Of a DNA stretch of 17,827 nucleotides, positions 6,481 through 15,169 are shown piece by piece. Under the pieces are notes generated by a model that worked only from the letters and a program-made list of their open reading frames with translations, had not been told where the DNA came from and searched no databases. This DNA is from Nitrospinota bacterium. GTDB lineage: Bacteria > Nitrospinota > Nitrospinia > UBA9942 > JAHJSF01. Location: the NCBI GenBank assembly GCA_018830405.1, contig JAHJSF010000088.1, positions 1 to 17,827 on the forward strand, written 5' to 3'. The translations under genes were made by a program, and so were the position numbers. Each line of letters opens with the position of its first letter. Position 1 is the first letter of the stretch.

Positions 6481-7488
6481 CTAAACCTTATTTTTGTAGG
6501 CCGCTATCATCTTGGTCAGGATATCGTTAATATCCCCGACTATCCCATAGTGAGCGATATTAAAGATGGGGGCTTCAGGGTCGTTATTTATGGCTATGAT
6601 ACGTTTTGATTCGTTCATCCCCGCTCTATGCTGTATCTGTCCCGATATGCCGCAGGCTATGTATAGATTCGGTCTGACCGTTGTTCCGGTCTGTCCCACC
6701 TGATGTTCCTTCTTGAGGAGACCCGAGTCTACAACAGGGCGTGAGGCCCCGACCACCCCTCCCAAAACGGAGGCGAGTTCTGCGACCAGCTTTATTGAAT
6801 CTGGGTTGGCGGCCCCCATACCTGCTGAGACGATTATCCTGGCTGAGGTGAGGTCAACCGATTTCTCTATTTTGATAACCTCTAATATCTCGCTCAGGAA
6901 GAGATCATCTTTTGGGGTATAAGCCTCTTCAACAATTTCAACCTTTTTATTCTTATCGGGGTTGACCATCTTCATTACCCCGCTTCTGACCGTAGCCATG
7001 CTTGGCATACTATCGGGGGAGACTATGGTGGCTATTATATTCCCCCCAAAAGCTGGGCGTATCTGCAAAAGCTTATCCTTGTAGGTTTCCCCTTTGAGAG
7101 TAAATTCACCTATTTGCAGGTCGGTACAGTCGGCCGTCAGGCCGCACCTGAGTTCTGAGGCAATCCTCGGGGCTATGTCGCGGCCGGTGGTAGTCGCCCC
7201 GAAGAGGACGATCTGGGGGGCGTATTTTTTTATGATATGGGAAACCGCATCGGCGTAGGGGAGCGAGAGAAAGAACTCCAGTTCTTCGTTGTCTATGTAG
7301 TAGACTTTGTCACAACCGTAATGACCAAGGAGTTTAAGCTCCTCCTCCATCTCATATCCGACTGCCGCCGCCTCTAAGGAGACCCCAAGTTGGTCGGCCA
7401 GTTCCCTCCCTTTGGAGATTAATTCGAGGCTTACATTGGCTATCTTCCCTTCGAACTGCTCTATAAAGACCATCAGGCCGTTTGCCAT
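6481..7488 (-). CDS. etfA: Electron transfer flavoprotein, alpha subunit
   Basis: The larger subunit (335 residues) of the soluble ETF heterodimer, which collects electrons from acyl-CoA dehydrogenases and passes them on. Domain I is about 1-190, with the FGATTTGRDIAPRIA segment (96-110). The FAD-binding domain is about 205-335, with GASRPVVDSG (247-256) and GQTGTTVRPNLYIACGISG (265-283), followed by QHRAGM (286-291) and INNDPEAPIF (300-309). There is no N-terminal ferredoxin extension. The start lies 7 bases after the etfB stop, with AGAGGT before the ATG, so the two are coupled. Whether this ETF is bifurcating cannot be decided by eye; no FixC/FixX or ETF:quinone oxidoreductase gene is in the window. 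Confidence 0.96.
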   Translation of the reverse strand: MANGLMVFIEQFEGKIANVSLELISKGRELADQLGVSLEAAAVGYEMEEELKLLGHYGCDKVYYIDNEELEFFLSLPYADAVSHIIKKYAPQIVLFGATTTGRDIAPRIASELRCGLTADCTDLQIGEFTLKGETYKDKLLQIRPAFGGNIIATIVSPDSMPSMATVRSGVMKMVNPDKNKKVEIVEEAYTPKDDLFLSEILEVIKIEKSVDLTSARIIVSAGMGAANPDSIKLVAELASVLGGVVGASRPVVDSGLLKKEHQVGQTGTTVRPNLYIACGISGQIQHRAGMNESKRIIAINNDPEAPIFNIAHYGIVGDINDILTKMIAAYKNKV

Positions 7489-7495
7489 ACCTCTA

Positions 7496-8353
7496 TTATC
7501 CGATTATATATTCTTCAGTAAGTTCATGGATTAGGGCATCGATTGCCTCTTTGTCGGCCCCGACCATCTTGGTGTCTCCGGCAGTTAGAACCACGCTCTC
7601 TATCTCCTTGACCTTGGTTGGAGAACCGGATAGCCCGCACAGCGAGACATCGGCCCCTATGGTATCGGCATCCCATTCCTTGATATGGGTGATAACCCCC
7701 TTGTCGTTAACGGCAGGCGCGGGGGAGGGGTCTTTTTTAGTCGTTAGATTTTTGTAGGCCATAACCTTCTTCACGCTGGCCGGACGGGGTTCGTTGGCCT
7801 CGTCTGTAACGGTCAGGAGAACCGGATATCCGGCTTTGACTATTTCAATCCCGTTTTCAATGGAACGTTTGACTGTTATGAAACTATTGGTAACCTCAAC
7901 GACTTCGGAAACAAAGGTTAGCTGATTGAGACCGAGTTTTTCGGCTATTTGTGGCCCGACTTGGGCGGTATCTCCGTCTATGGCCTGACGGCCGGAGAGG
8001 ATAATATCGAATTGTCCCATTTTCCTGATGGCGGCTTGGAGGGCATAGGAAGTGGCCAGAGTGTCGGCCCCGGCGAATCTTTTATCGGAGAGGAGAACCC
8101 CTTCATCGGCCCCCCTGAATATGGAGTCTTTTAAAACCTCGACCGCTCTGGGAGGGCCCATTGTAAGAACGGATAGTCGCCCGCCAAGGGTCTCTTTTAT
8201 TTTGAGCCCCTCTTCGAGGGCGTTCATATCTTCGGGGTTGAATATGGCGTTGAGGGCGGCCCTGTTTACGGTGCCATCCTCCTTCATCGTATCCCCCTTG
8301 ATATTGTGGGTGTCGGGAACCTGTTTGACCGTTACCAATATATTTAAACCCAT
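7496..8353 (-). CDS. etfB: Electron transfer flavoprotein, beta subunit
   Basis: The smaller ETF subunit, 285 residues from the chosen start and slightly longer than the usual 250-265. It binds the second nucleotide (AMP in classical ETF, FAD in bifurcating ones). The N-terminal NILVTVKQVPD (4-14), NPEDMNALEEGLK (39-51) and nucleotide-loop GRQAIDGDTAQVGPQ (121-135) are typical, as is the beta signature around VKRSIENGIE and DEANEPRPAS (184-193). The frame stays open upstream to 8425, but the ATG at 8353 is preferred: it gives the family N terminus (MGLNILVTVKQ) and has GGAGA upstream. It is first gene of the etfB-etfA-dehydrogenase operon. Structured repeat copy C begins about 86 bases upstream, in the region where a promoter or leader would lie. 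Confidence 0.96.
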   Translation of the reverse strand: MGLNILVTVKQVPDTHNIKGDTMKEDGTVNRAALNAIFNPEDMNALEEGLKIKETLGGRLSVLTMGPPRAVEVLKDSIFRGADEGVLLSDKRFAGADTLATSYALQAAIRKMGQFDIILSGRQAIDGDTAQVGPQIAEKLGLNQLTFVSEVVEVTNSFITVKRSIENGIEIVKAGYPVLLTVTDEANEPRPASVKKVMAYKNLTTKKDPSPAPAVNDKGVITHIKEWDADTIGADVSLCGLSGSPTKVKEIESVVLTAGDTKMVGADKEAIDALIHELTEEYIIG

Positions 8354-8438
8354 ACGACGTCTCCATATATGTTTATATTTACAGCCTCCTAACGATAACA
8401 GAAAAGGTAGTGACCCGCAAAACAAATTGGTTTTTCTT

Positions 8439-8616
8439 CTTACTTTCTTGTGCAGACAAGAAAGTAAGCAAAGAAACTGCCGCCTGCTGATTTTTTTAAC
8501 GGCTTGAAACTAAGCCTCCTTAAAGCGCCTCAAAAACTCGCTTTGCTCAGACAGTTTGAGGCTTATTTCTTTAAAGAGCCTGTTTCAATCCTAAAAATCA
8601 GATGGCGGGAATTGGG
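8439..8616 (-). repeat. Structured dispersed repeat, copy C (complete, ~178 nt)
   Basis: This full copy has its sense on the minus strand and matches copy B throughout its conserved blocks. The 3' hairpin is a perfect 13-bp stem (8439-8451 with 8456-8468) around a 4-base loop. The nested stem-loop has outer 8504-8510 with 8582-8588, middle 8518-8525 with 8569-8576 (one G.U on the sense strand), and inner 8527-8538 with 8553-8562 with the same two-base bulge as copy B. The middle stem has unrelated sequence in the two copies yet pairs in both. It lies between divergent etfB and galT. No T-run follows the hairpin, so it is not a simple terminator. Confidence 0.85.
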
Positions 8617-8973
8617 ATGAAGTGGCCTTTGGCTTTTGAATTATATTACGGTTACTCAGTGTCTCTGTGGTTAATAATCTTTTCTCAGGTTAAAAAAATC
8701 CTGTCCAATCCCGTTCATTCCCCGATAAAGGCATTCGAGGACAGGCCTGTCTAAAGCTTTTTCGGGTCTTTACTGTTTTTCGTGGTTTATCAAAAATAAA
8801 GATCTCTCCTTACAGTCGAGATGACAATTGGCAGGGTATCTACTCTTACCCGATTTTGATTTGATTTAAGGCCTCCTTTGGGATAACCTTCTATCAGGCT
8901 GTAAAGTTAGTTTCTCGCCGTTTGGCCGTTCCTTTTTGGTTCATATTTTTAATATCTTGTTTCGGAGAAACAG
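8617..8973. other. Gene-free divergent region upstream of the galT operon
   Basis: About 350 bases without a convincing gene on either strand. It looks like a mosaic of decayed dispersed sequences. One perfect 12-bp palindrome, GACAGGCCTGTC, lies at 8740-8751, and its GGACAGG (8739-8745) is also complementary to CCTGTCC at 8700-8706. A weak sigma-70 candidate for galT is TTGGGA (8878-8883), 16 bases, TGTAAA (8900-8905). The galT ribosome site CGGAGA is at 8963-8968. Confidence 0.35.
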
Positions 8974-9969
8974 ATGTCTGAGTTAAGAAAAGACCCTGTT
9001 GTCGGGAGGTGGGTTATCATTTTGAAGAGCCGGGGAAAGAGACCTCTTGAGCCTTATATACCGACCGATTCGGGGCGCAGCACTTTTTGTCCCTTCTGTT
9101 ATGGGAATGAATCGAAGACCCCTAAGGAGATTATGGCTGTCCGTCCTGATGGTTCCTCACCTAATGCTTCTGGCTGGAAGGTTAGAGTTGTTCCCCATAA
9201 GTATCCTCTGCTTCAAATAGAGGGAGAATTGAGTAAGGTGGGAGAGGGGATATATGACAAGATGAATGGGGTTGGGGCACATGAAATTATTATAGAGACC
9301 CCGGAGCATGGTCTTCGAATGGAGGAGCTTTCCGAGGATGACATACGAGATATATTGATTGTTTTTAGGGAGAGGATTGTTGACCTTGCCAAAGACAAGC
9401 GTTTCAAATATATACTCATATTTAAAAATCATGGAATGGAGGCGGGAGATACTGTAGACCATAGCAACAGCCAACTTATAGCCCTTCCCATTATCCCCGA
9501 TCTTATCAGAGAACAGATTGAGGGAGCCTTTGAGCATTATAAATTGAAGGACAGGTGTATATTCTGCGATGTCATAAATCAGGAGCTTAGAGAAAATATA
9601 AGGGTCGTATCTGAGAATGATAATTTTGTGGCCATCGCCCCCTATGCCTCACGTTTCCCATTTGAGGTGGCCATATACCCCAAAAAGCATTGCGCCTTTT
9701 ATGAGAATAATGGTGTTAATACATACAAGTCTCTGGCCAACATAGTGAAGGATACCTTGGAACGTCTTGGGATAGTGCTCAATAATCCCCCCTACAATAT
9801 GATTCTCCATACCTCCCCCACATCCGGTAGTCATAACGAATATTACCACTGGCATATAGAGATTATGCCTAAGGTGACTATGGTGGCCGGGTTTGAATGG
9901 GGTTCCGGTTTTCATATCAATCCAACCTCCCCTGAAGATGCAGCCAGATATCTTAGAGAGGCCAAGTAG
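8974..9969 (+). CDS. galT: GalT-family nucleotidylyltransferase with replaced nucleophile
   Basis: A 331-residue HIT-superfamily protein of the galactose-1-phosphate uridylyltransferase family, which swaps UMP between UDP-glucose and galactose-1-phosphate. The family start ELRKDPVVGRWVII (3-16) is present. Metal-site candidates are kept: C39/C42 (FCPFC), H103, H163, H279, and H292/H294 in YYHWHIEIMP. A second CXXC is C195/C198. The active-site motif, normally H-X-H-X-Q with the second His as nucleophile, reads H163-S-N165-S-Q167, with codon AAC for N165. Normal UMP transfer through a uridylyl-histidine intermediate is therefore doubtful. The gene overlaps glgA by one base (TAGTG), pointing to a role in sugar-nucleotide or glycogen metabolism. 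It may be inactive, regulatory, or use another mechanism. Family call is firm, activity uncertain. Confidence 0.88.
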   Translation: MSELRKDPVVGRWVIILKSRGKRPLEPYIPTDSGRSTFCPFCYGNESKTPKEIMAVRPDGSSPNASGWKVRVVPHKYPLLQIEGELSKVGEGIYDKMNGVGAHEIIIETPEHGLRMEELSEDDIRDILIVFRERIVDLAKDKRFKYILIFKNHGMEAGDTVDHSNSQLIALPIIPDLIREQIEGAFEHYKLKDRCIFCDVINQELRENIRVVSENDNFVAIAPYASRFPFEVAIYPKKHCAFYENNGVNTYKSLANIVKDTLERLGIVLNNPPYNMILHTSPTSGSHNEYYHWHIEIMPKVTMVAGFEWGSGFHINPTSPEDAARYLREAK

Positions 9970-11432
9970 TGAAGGTCGTTATCGCCTCTTCCGAAATGCG
10001 TCCCTTTGCCAAGACAGGAGGGCTGTCAGATGTTGTGGCCGGCTTGTCACTGGCCGAGGCGAGACTTGGGGTTGACGTGCTGACAATTATTCCTCTCTAC
10101 GCCTCTGTCGATAGGGACAGGTACTGTATAACCGACACAGGGAAGTTTGTCGATGTGACCATGGGGGAAATGATCAGGCGGGGGACTATTTTTGAGGGGA
10201 TAAGCGAAGAGGGATTAAAATCAATCTTCATAGGGAGTGACGAATATTTTGACCGTGAAAGTCTGTATGGTTCGCCCCGGGGAGACTATAAAGATAACGA
10301 CGAAAGGTTCTCCTTTTTTTCTTTGGCCATTTTGGAGACGCTGAAGTTAATCGGTTTTACCCCTGATGTTATACACCTTAATGATTGGCAGACTGCCCTT
10401 GTCCCCCTCTACCTAAAGACAAGCTACAAGGACGACCCATTTTTTAAGAAAACGTCTACCCTTTTTACCATACACAACCTGGCCTATCAGGGGCTCTTTC
10501 CGAAACCGTCCCTTAAAAAGGCAGGAATAGGTGAGGGACTTTTTACTTCGGAGGGGGTTGAGTTTTACGGGCAAGTTAACTTTATTAAAGGGGGACTTCT
10601 CTTGGCCGATATCCTCAATACGGTCAGCCGGAGATATAGTCTCGAGATACAGGAACAAGAGTTTGGGGCCGGACTGGAGGGGCTGCTCAAAAGGAGGCGG
10701 GACGACCTGCATGGGGTGGTAAACGGAATAGATATCGATTGTTGGAATCCTGAAAGAGACCCCCTTATTCCCCAAAATTATTCAATCTCTGATATAAGTG
10801 GCAAAAGAGACTGTAAAATGGCCCTCCTTGCGGAGTTTGGATTTAAAGGGGGGAGAGATTGGCCTCTTATGGGAATGGTCTCCCGTCTGATAGACCAGAA
10901 AGGATTTGATCTTCTTCTCAAGGTTATGGATAGGCTAATGGAGATAGACGTCAGGCTTGTCATCCTTGGTTCGGGGGAGGGGAAATATGAACAGGCCTTG
11001 ACCGCTTTGGCCGAAAAATATCGGGATAGGTTGGGGGTGGTGATAGGGTTTGACGATCCTTTGGCTCACAGAATAGAGGCCGGGGCTGATATCTTCCTAA
11101 TGCCCTCCTATTACGAGCCGTGCGGTCTTAACCAGATGTATAGTTTGAGATATGGGACAGTTCCCATAGTTCGGGACGTCGGAGGGCTCAGTGATACGGT
11201 TGAAGATTATCGTTTAAAAGGGGGGGGAACGGGGATAAAATTCAGCGAGTATAATGAAGAGTCTCTATTGGCGGCCATCCGGGAGGGACTTAAGCTCTAC
11301 CACGATAAGAAAACTTGGCGGGGCATTATAAGGCGCGGCATGAAAAAAGATTTTTCTTGGGGACGTGCGGCCCGGGAGTATATAGGACTATATAGGTTGG
11401 CTATGGCCAAGGGGGAGGGGGATGATGAGTAG
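9969..11432 (+). CDS. glgA: Glycogen synthase (GT5, ADP-glucose type)
   Basis: A 487-residue cytosolic enzyme that adds glucose from ADP-glucose to alpha-1,4-glucan chains; the length is normal for bacterial GlgA. The N-terminal Rossmann domain has the ADP-glucose binding FAKTGGLSDVV (13-23, K15). VIHLNDWQTALVPLYLK and FTIHNLAYQGLFP follow, both conserved. The C-terminal GT-B domain has GMVSRLIDQKGFDLL and the signature PSYYEPCGLNQMYSLRYGTVP with the catalytic-site Glu. The GTG start at 9969 overlaps the galT stop in TAGTG, so translation is coupled. Its end overlaps the kinase gene by 8-11 bases. The coupling to a kinase and receiver suggests glycogen synthesis is tied to a sensory input. 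No glgC, glgB or glgP is in view. Confidence 0.97.
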   Translation: MKVVIASSEMRPFAKTGGLSDVVAGLSLAEARLGVDVLTIIPLYASVDRDRYCITDTGKFVDVTMGEMIRRGTIFEGISEEGLKSIFIGSDEYFDRESLYGSPRGDYKDNDERFSFFSLAILETLKLIGFTPDVIHLNDWQTALVPLYLKTSYKDDPFFKKTSTLFTIHNLAYQGLFPKPSLKKAGIGEGLFTSEGVEFYGQVNFIKGGLLLADILNTVSRRYSLEIQEQEFGAGLEGLLKRRRDDLHGVVNGIDIDCWNPERDPLIPQNYSISDISGKRDCKMALLAEFGFKGGRDWPLMGMVSRLIDQKGFDLLLKVMDRLMEIDVRLVILGSGEGKYEQALTALAEKYRDRLGVVIGFDDPLAHRIEAGADIFLMPSYYEPCGLNQMYSLRYGTVPIVRDVGGLSDTVEDYRLKGGGTGIKFSEYNEESLLAAIREGLKLYHDKKTWRGIIRRGMKKDFSWGRAAREYIGLYRLAMAKGEGDDE

Positions 11433-13866
11433 CGATATAATTGATGTTGAGATATTAAGAGAGATTGGGAGGATAGCCAATTCCGATATCCATATAGATG
11501 AGCGGTTAAAGGTTATTATATCGGTCATTATCGAGAAGACCGGGGCCGATGCCTCCTCTATCCTGCTGCTGGACCAACATGATAATAACCTTATTTTTAA
11601 GGCCACTCAGGGGTTAAATCCAGACCTCATCAACAAAATAAGAATTCCGGTGGATAAGGGGATTGTAGGGTATGTTGTGCGCAACAAGGAGATAGTTGCC
11701 CTGTCTGTTGCCGCGGATGACCCGAGGTTTGAGCCTGTACCAGGTATCGGCGAGGAGAGATTTAAGTCGGTCTTGGCCGTTCCTATACTGCATAAGGGGC
11801 TGGCCATAGGACTCATATACAACCAGACTGTAGCAGAGAAGACCTACACCAAGAGGGAAATAGAATTACTGGAGGTGATTGCCGAGCAGGTTACCGGGGT
11901 AATCAGAAATTCTCAACTCTACGAAAAGACATGTCAACACCTCTCGTCACTATTATCTTTAAACTACTTTAATGAGAGGGTCAACTCATCAACCAATACA
12001 GGCGATCTACTGAATGACTTGGCTGGGGAGTCGCTGAAAATGGTCAAGGGGGATGCCTCTGTTGTTTGGATTGTTGCCGAGGATAAACTTGTCCCAATGG
12101 CCCATGCGGGGGGGGACATCGGCGGGCCGGTAATATATGAGCCTATCAAAATCGGAGAGGGGCTTATAGGGAAGGTGGCCGAGGAAAGGAAGGGTTTGAT
12201 AGTCAACAGCCCGGATGTTTGGGGAGAGGATATGTTTGTCAGGGCGGCATCCCCTAAAGCCGTAATCGTTGTGCCGTTGCTGGTTGGTAAAAAGGTGGTT
12301 GGGGTGCTGGCGGTGGCCGACAAGGTGGGAGCGGAGAGAGGCGACTATATAGGCTTTGAGCCGGAGGAACTTGAGATACTCTCCAGCCTCAGCGTATACG
12401 CAGCCATGGCGATTAATCGGCTGGACATCTACAAAAAACTTGAGCGGGTCAGCGCGGAGAGGGAGAAGAAGATAAAGGAGTTGGCCATTCTCCATGAGAT
12501 AGGTGTGGCCATCCAGACCGTTCCAGATTTTAATACCCTTATCAGGCTTATCCTGGGGTGTATTACCGTAGGCGACGGGTTGGGTTTTAATAGGGCTATG
12601 CTCTTTCTGGTTAATGATGAAACCAATATGCTTGAAGGAACGATGGGGTTGGGCCCCGATTCTATGGATGAGGCGGTGGATATATGGAGGAGTATGCCCA
12701 AGATAGATAATCTTGTTAAATGGCTGCTGACTCACGATTATAAAGATCAGGGAACAGGAACCCATCTCAATAATTTGGTCAAGAATATAAGGGTGCCGAT
12801 TGACAGCAGCGGCGGTATATTGCCGATGACCCTTATAAAAGGGAAATCATTTAATGTCCCCGATGCCTCCCAACACCCCTATATAGATAGAGACTTTATT
12901 GAGAAGATCGGAACAAACTCATTTGCCGTAGTCCCCATTATTGTCAGGGAACAGCATATTGGGGTGATACTGGTTGACAACTGTTATACCGAGAAGGAGA
13001 TTACAGAGGGGGACATTGAGTATCTTGTCCACTTTACCAGCTATATAGGGCTGGCCATACATAACCGCCGGCTCTTTAAGAAATTAAGAGAATCGCATAA
13101 TGATATATTGGTGATACAGAATAAACTCCTCCGTTCCGAAAAACTATCTGCCCTCGGGGAGTTGACTGCCGAGTTGGTGCACGAACTAAAGAACCCGCTG
13201 ATGGTCATAGGGGGTCTGACCAGAAGGATAATCAGTAACCCTAATATTGACCCGGACAAATACGACAGATATAACAGGGCCATACAGGATGAGGTTTCAA
13301 GGATTGAAAAACTCCTGAAGGAGATACAGACAAATTCGAGACTGGTGACGACCGAGTTGGCCGAAACGGATATCAATATGCTTATTGAGGATATTATATT
13401 CTTCTACGAACATACTTCTCGCGACCGTATGGTCGATATCGTCAAAGAATTGTCTAATGACGTGGGGAGGTGCCTGATAGATGCGGACCGTTTTAAACAG
13501 GTCATCATCAACCTTGTTCATAATTCAATGGATGCCATGCCCGGGGGGGGGACCCTGACTATTAAAACCGAACCGGTTAAGGATGACTACAACAATGGTA
13601 TCATGCTCACTGTTATGGATACGGGGACAGGTATTCCCCCTAATGTCATAGACAGAATTTTTGATCCATTTTTTACCACCAAGGATGATGGGACGGGACT
13701 TGGTTTGGCCATGAGCAAAAAGATTGTTGAGGCGCACGGAGGAACGATAGATTATAGGGGCCGGCCGGGAGGAGGGGCAATCTTTACTATTTATATACCC
13801 AAGGTTGGAGAGGGGAGTATGTTGGTTCAGGCCAATATAAGCTCGAAGAAGGTAAGGCACCATTAA
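11422..13866 (+). CDS. Cytosolic sensor histidine kinase with three GAF domains
   Basis: An 814-residue soluble protein without membrane segments. GAF domains are at about 24-163, 194-332 and 366-550; the third is the most divergent. The HisKA domain holds GELTAELVHELKNP (579-592), with H587 as the expected phosphorylated residue. The ATPase domain (about 683-793) keeps the N box (N697, N701), G1 (DTGTGI, 733-738), the F box (FDPFFTTK, 747-754) and G2 (GTGLGL, 757-762), so the kinase should be active. GAF domains bind small ligands or cofactors; the signal is unknown. ATG codons at 11422 and 11425 both lie within the end of glgA, and the purine-rich GGGGGAGGGG upstream is better spaced for 11425. 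The receiver 21 bases downstream is the obvious partner. Confidence 0.93.
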   Translation: MMSSDIIDVEILREIGRIANSDIHIDERLKVIISVIIEKTGADASSILLLDQHDNNLIFKATQGLNPDLINKIRIPVDKGIVGYVVRNKEIVALSVAADDPRFEPVPGIGEERFKSVLAVPILHKGLAIGLIYNQTVAEKTYTKREIELLEVIAEQVTGVIRNSQLYEKTCQHLSSLLSLNYFNERVNSSTNTGDLLNDLAGESLKMVKGDASVVWIVAEDKLVPMAHAGGDIGGPVIYEPIKIGEGLIGKVAEERKGLIVNSPDVWGEDMFVRAASPKAVIVVPLLVGKKVVGVLAVADKVGAERGDYIGFEPEELEILSSLSVYAAMAINRLDIYKKLERVSAEREKKIKELAILHEIGVAIQTVPDFNTLIRLILGCITVGDGLGFNRAMLFLVNDETNMLEGTMGLGPDSMDEAVDIWRSMPKIDNLVKWLLTHDYKDQGTGTHLNNLVKNIRVPIDSSGGILPMTLIKGKSFNVPDASQHPYIDRDFIEKIGTNSFAVVPIIVREQHIGVILVDNCYTEKEITEGDIEYLVHFTSYIGLAIHNRRLFKKLRESHNDILVIQNKLLRSEKLSALGELTAELVHELKNPLMVIGGLTRRIISNPNIDPDKYDRYNRAIQDEVSRIEKLLKEIQTNSRLVTTELAETDINMLIEDIIFFYEHTSRDRMVDIVKELSNDVGRCLIDADRFKQVIINLVHNSMDAMPGGGTLTIKTEPVKDDYNNGIMLTVMDTGTGIPPNVIDRIFDPFFTTKDDGTGLGLAMSKKIVEAHGGTIDYRGRPGGGAIFTIYIPKVGEGSMLVQANISSKKVRHH

Positions 13867-13887
13867 CGGCAGCTAAGGGAGGTTACA

Positions 13888-14256
13888 ATGGGCAAAAAGT
13901 GCATTCTGGTTGTGGATGATGAGGAGAATATTAGGTTTCTCTATAACGAGGAGCTCCATGACATGGGTTTTTCGGTTGAGCTGGCCAAGAATGCGGCCGA
14001 GGCCGAGGAGAAACTGCGTGATAAAAAGCCGGATCTTATAATACTCGACATCAAGATGCCAGATGTTGACGGGATAGAGTTGTTGAACCGAATAAGATCA
14101 AACGATACTACCACCCCGATAATAATATCCTCTGCCTATAACGACTATAAGCAGGATTTTAATGTTTGGGGGGCCGAGGCCTATGTCGTTAAATCCTCCG
14201 ACCTGACGGAGCTTAAGGGGGAGATTAAACGGATACTATGGGGGGACAACCCCTAA
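13888..14256 (+). CDS. Single-domain response regulator (CheY-like receiver)
   Basis: A 122-residue receiver with no output domain. The acidic pocket is D10/D11 (VVDDEEN), the phosphorylated residue is D54 (IILDIKMPDVDG), the switch Ser is S81 or S82 (PIIISSAY), and the conserved Lys is K102 (YVVKSSD); all are in place. AGGGAGGT precedes the ATG, 21 bases after the kinase stop. It is probably phosphorylated by that kinase and acts through protein contacts or a phosphorelay, because no DNA-binding domain is present. The stop codon is one base from the stop of the convergent mlaA gene, with no terminator between them. Confidence 0.95.
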   Translation: MGKKCILVVDDEENIRFLYNEELHDMGFSVELAKNAAEAEEKLRDKKPDLIILDIKMPDVDGIELLNRIRSNDTTTPIIISSAYNDYKQDFNVWGAEAYVVKSSDLTELKGEIKRILWGDNP

Positions 14257-14257
14257 A

Positions 14258-15169
14258 TTACTCCTCGACCTGTTTTTTCCTTCTCTGGGCGTAGGCATCC
14301 TTGACGAATGTGTAAGGGTCAAAGGCGTCCTTAACAAATTTCTCATACCTATCTATGTTGAGAGAGGTGTCATTAACTACCCTAAAGGTCTTGAGCACCG
14401 TCCTCGTTTCGGGATTATCCCTATAGAAATACGTTTCAGGCTCAAGGTAGTAGTCGCCGGTTAGCCCGGCCATGTCCCTGAGAGAGGAGGGGCCTACTAT
14501 GGGGAGGGTGATATATATGCCGTGCCCCAAACCATAGTGTCCGAGGGTTTGCCCAAAATCCTCATCCTGTTTCTCAAATCCCATTTTTTCGGCCGGGTCC
14601 ATAAAGCCGAGAAGACCTACGGTTGTGTTGATGGCAAAACGGCTCAGCTCTATGCCGGCCGATTTTGGTTTCAGCTGCAGGGCCGAATTGACAAACCTGA
14701 CCGGAAAGCCGAGGTTTGAAAAGAATCTTTTAACCCCAAGTCTCCCCCTTTCCGGGACTATATAAGCATACCCTTTGGCGGTTGGTTTTAAGACCCAAAA
14801 ATAGAGCTTGTCGTTGAATGTGAAGATTACCCTGTTGATTGGTTCAAGGGGGTCGTATATTGTAGCCCCCTTGGCGGTATCTTGCCCATTATATGACTCC
14901 CCCTCAAATTCATCAAAAGTGTCGAAGGGGTCTTTTGGAGTTTCTTCCCCCTCTGCCCCATCAGTTTCAAATTTATCAAAATTGCCGAAGGGGTCTTTAT
15001 CGGTTTCAGTTTCCTTGTCCAATCCCTCTAAGGGGTCTTTGTTGCGGCCGATCTCTGGGTGCCAAACCCAGTCGGGAAATTCAGCGCCCATGGAGGGTGG
15101 TATAGAGGAGAAGAGAAGGGGTATGATTAGAAGCTGAATGATTAATATCTTTTTTCCGTATCTCTTCAT
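14258..15169 (-). CDS. mlaA: MlaA/VacJ-family phospholipid transport protein
   Basis: A 303-residue envelope protein. MlaA sits in the outer membrane, removes misplaced outer-leaflet phospholipids and hands them to periplasmic MlaC. The signal peptide is about 1-29 (KKILIIQLLIIPLLF, SMGA). An acidic linker of about 40-100 carries three degenerate repeats: KDPLEGLDKE, KDPFGNFDKFE and KDPFDTFDEFE. The VacJ domain starts at YDPLEPINRVIFTFNDKLY (105-123), with RFFSNLGFPVRFVNSALQ, NTTVGLLGFMDPA, DFGQTLGHYGLGHG and LPIVGPSSLRD. It has no cysteine at all, so it cannot be a lipoprotein, unlike E. coli MlaA. The start overlaps the RND stop as ATGA, so the pair is translationally coupled. Confidence 0.94.
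   Translation of the reverse strand: MKRYGKKILIIQLLIIPLLFSSIPPSMGAEFPDWVWHPEIGRNKDPLEGLDKETETDKDPFGNFDKFETDGAEGEETPKDPFDTFDEFEGESYNGQDTAKGATIYDPLEPINRVIFTFNDKLYFWVLKPTAKGYAYIVPERGRLGVKRFFSNLGFPVRFVNSALQLKPKSAGIELSRFAINTTVGLLGFMDPAEKMGFEKQDEDFGQTLGHYGLGHGIYITLPIVGPSSLRDMAGLTGDYYLEPETYFYRDNPETRTVLKTFRVVNDTSLNIDRYEKFVKDAFDPYTFVKDAYAQRRKKQVEE

Noticed and set aside
8354-8425. N-terminal extension of EtfB by 24 residues
   Set aside because: The frame is open, but the family N terminus begins at the ATG at 8353, which has its own ribosome site; the extension is not family-like.
8439-8468. 13-bp perfect hairpin as an intrinsic terminator for a plus- or minus-strand transcript
   Set aside because: No T-run follows on either strand, no gene ends just before it, and the same hairpin recurs as part of the dispersed element.
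8617-8973. A small gene in the galT upstream region
   Set aside because: No frame combines a start, a ribosome site and a plausible protein; the region looks repeat-derived.
12007-12765. Long open frame on the minus strand inside the kinase gene
   Set aside because: It lies wholly antisense to a well-supported three-GAF kinase, its translation shows no family resemblance, and it follows from the codon bias of the true gene.
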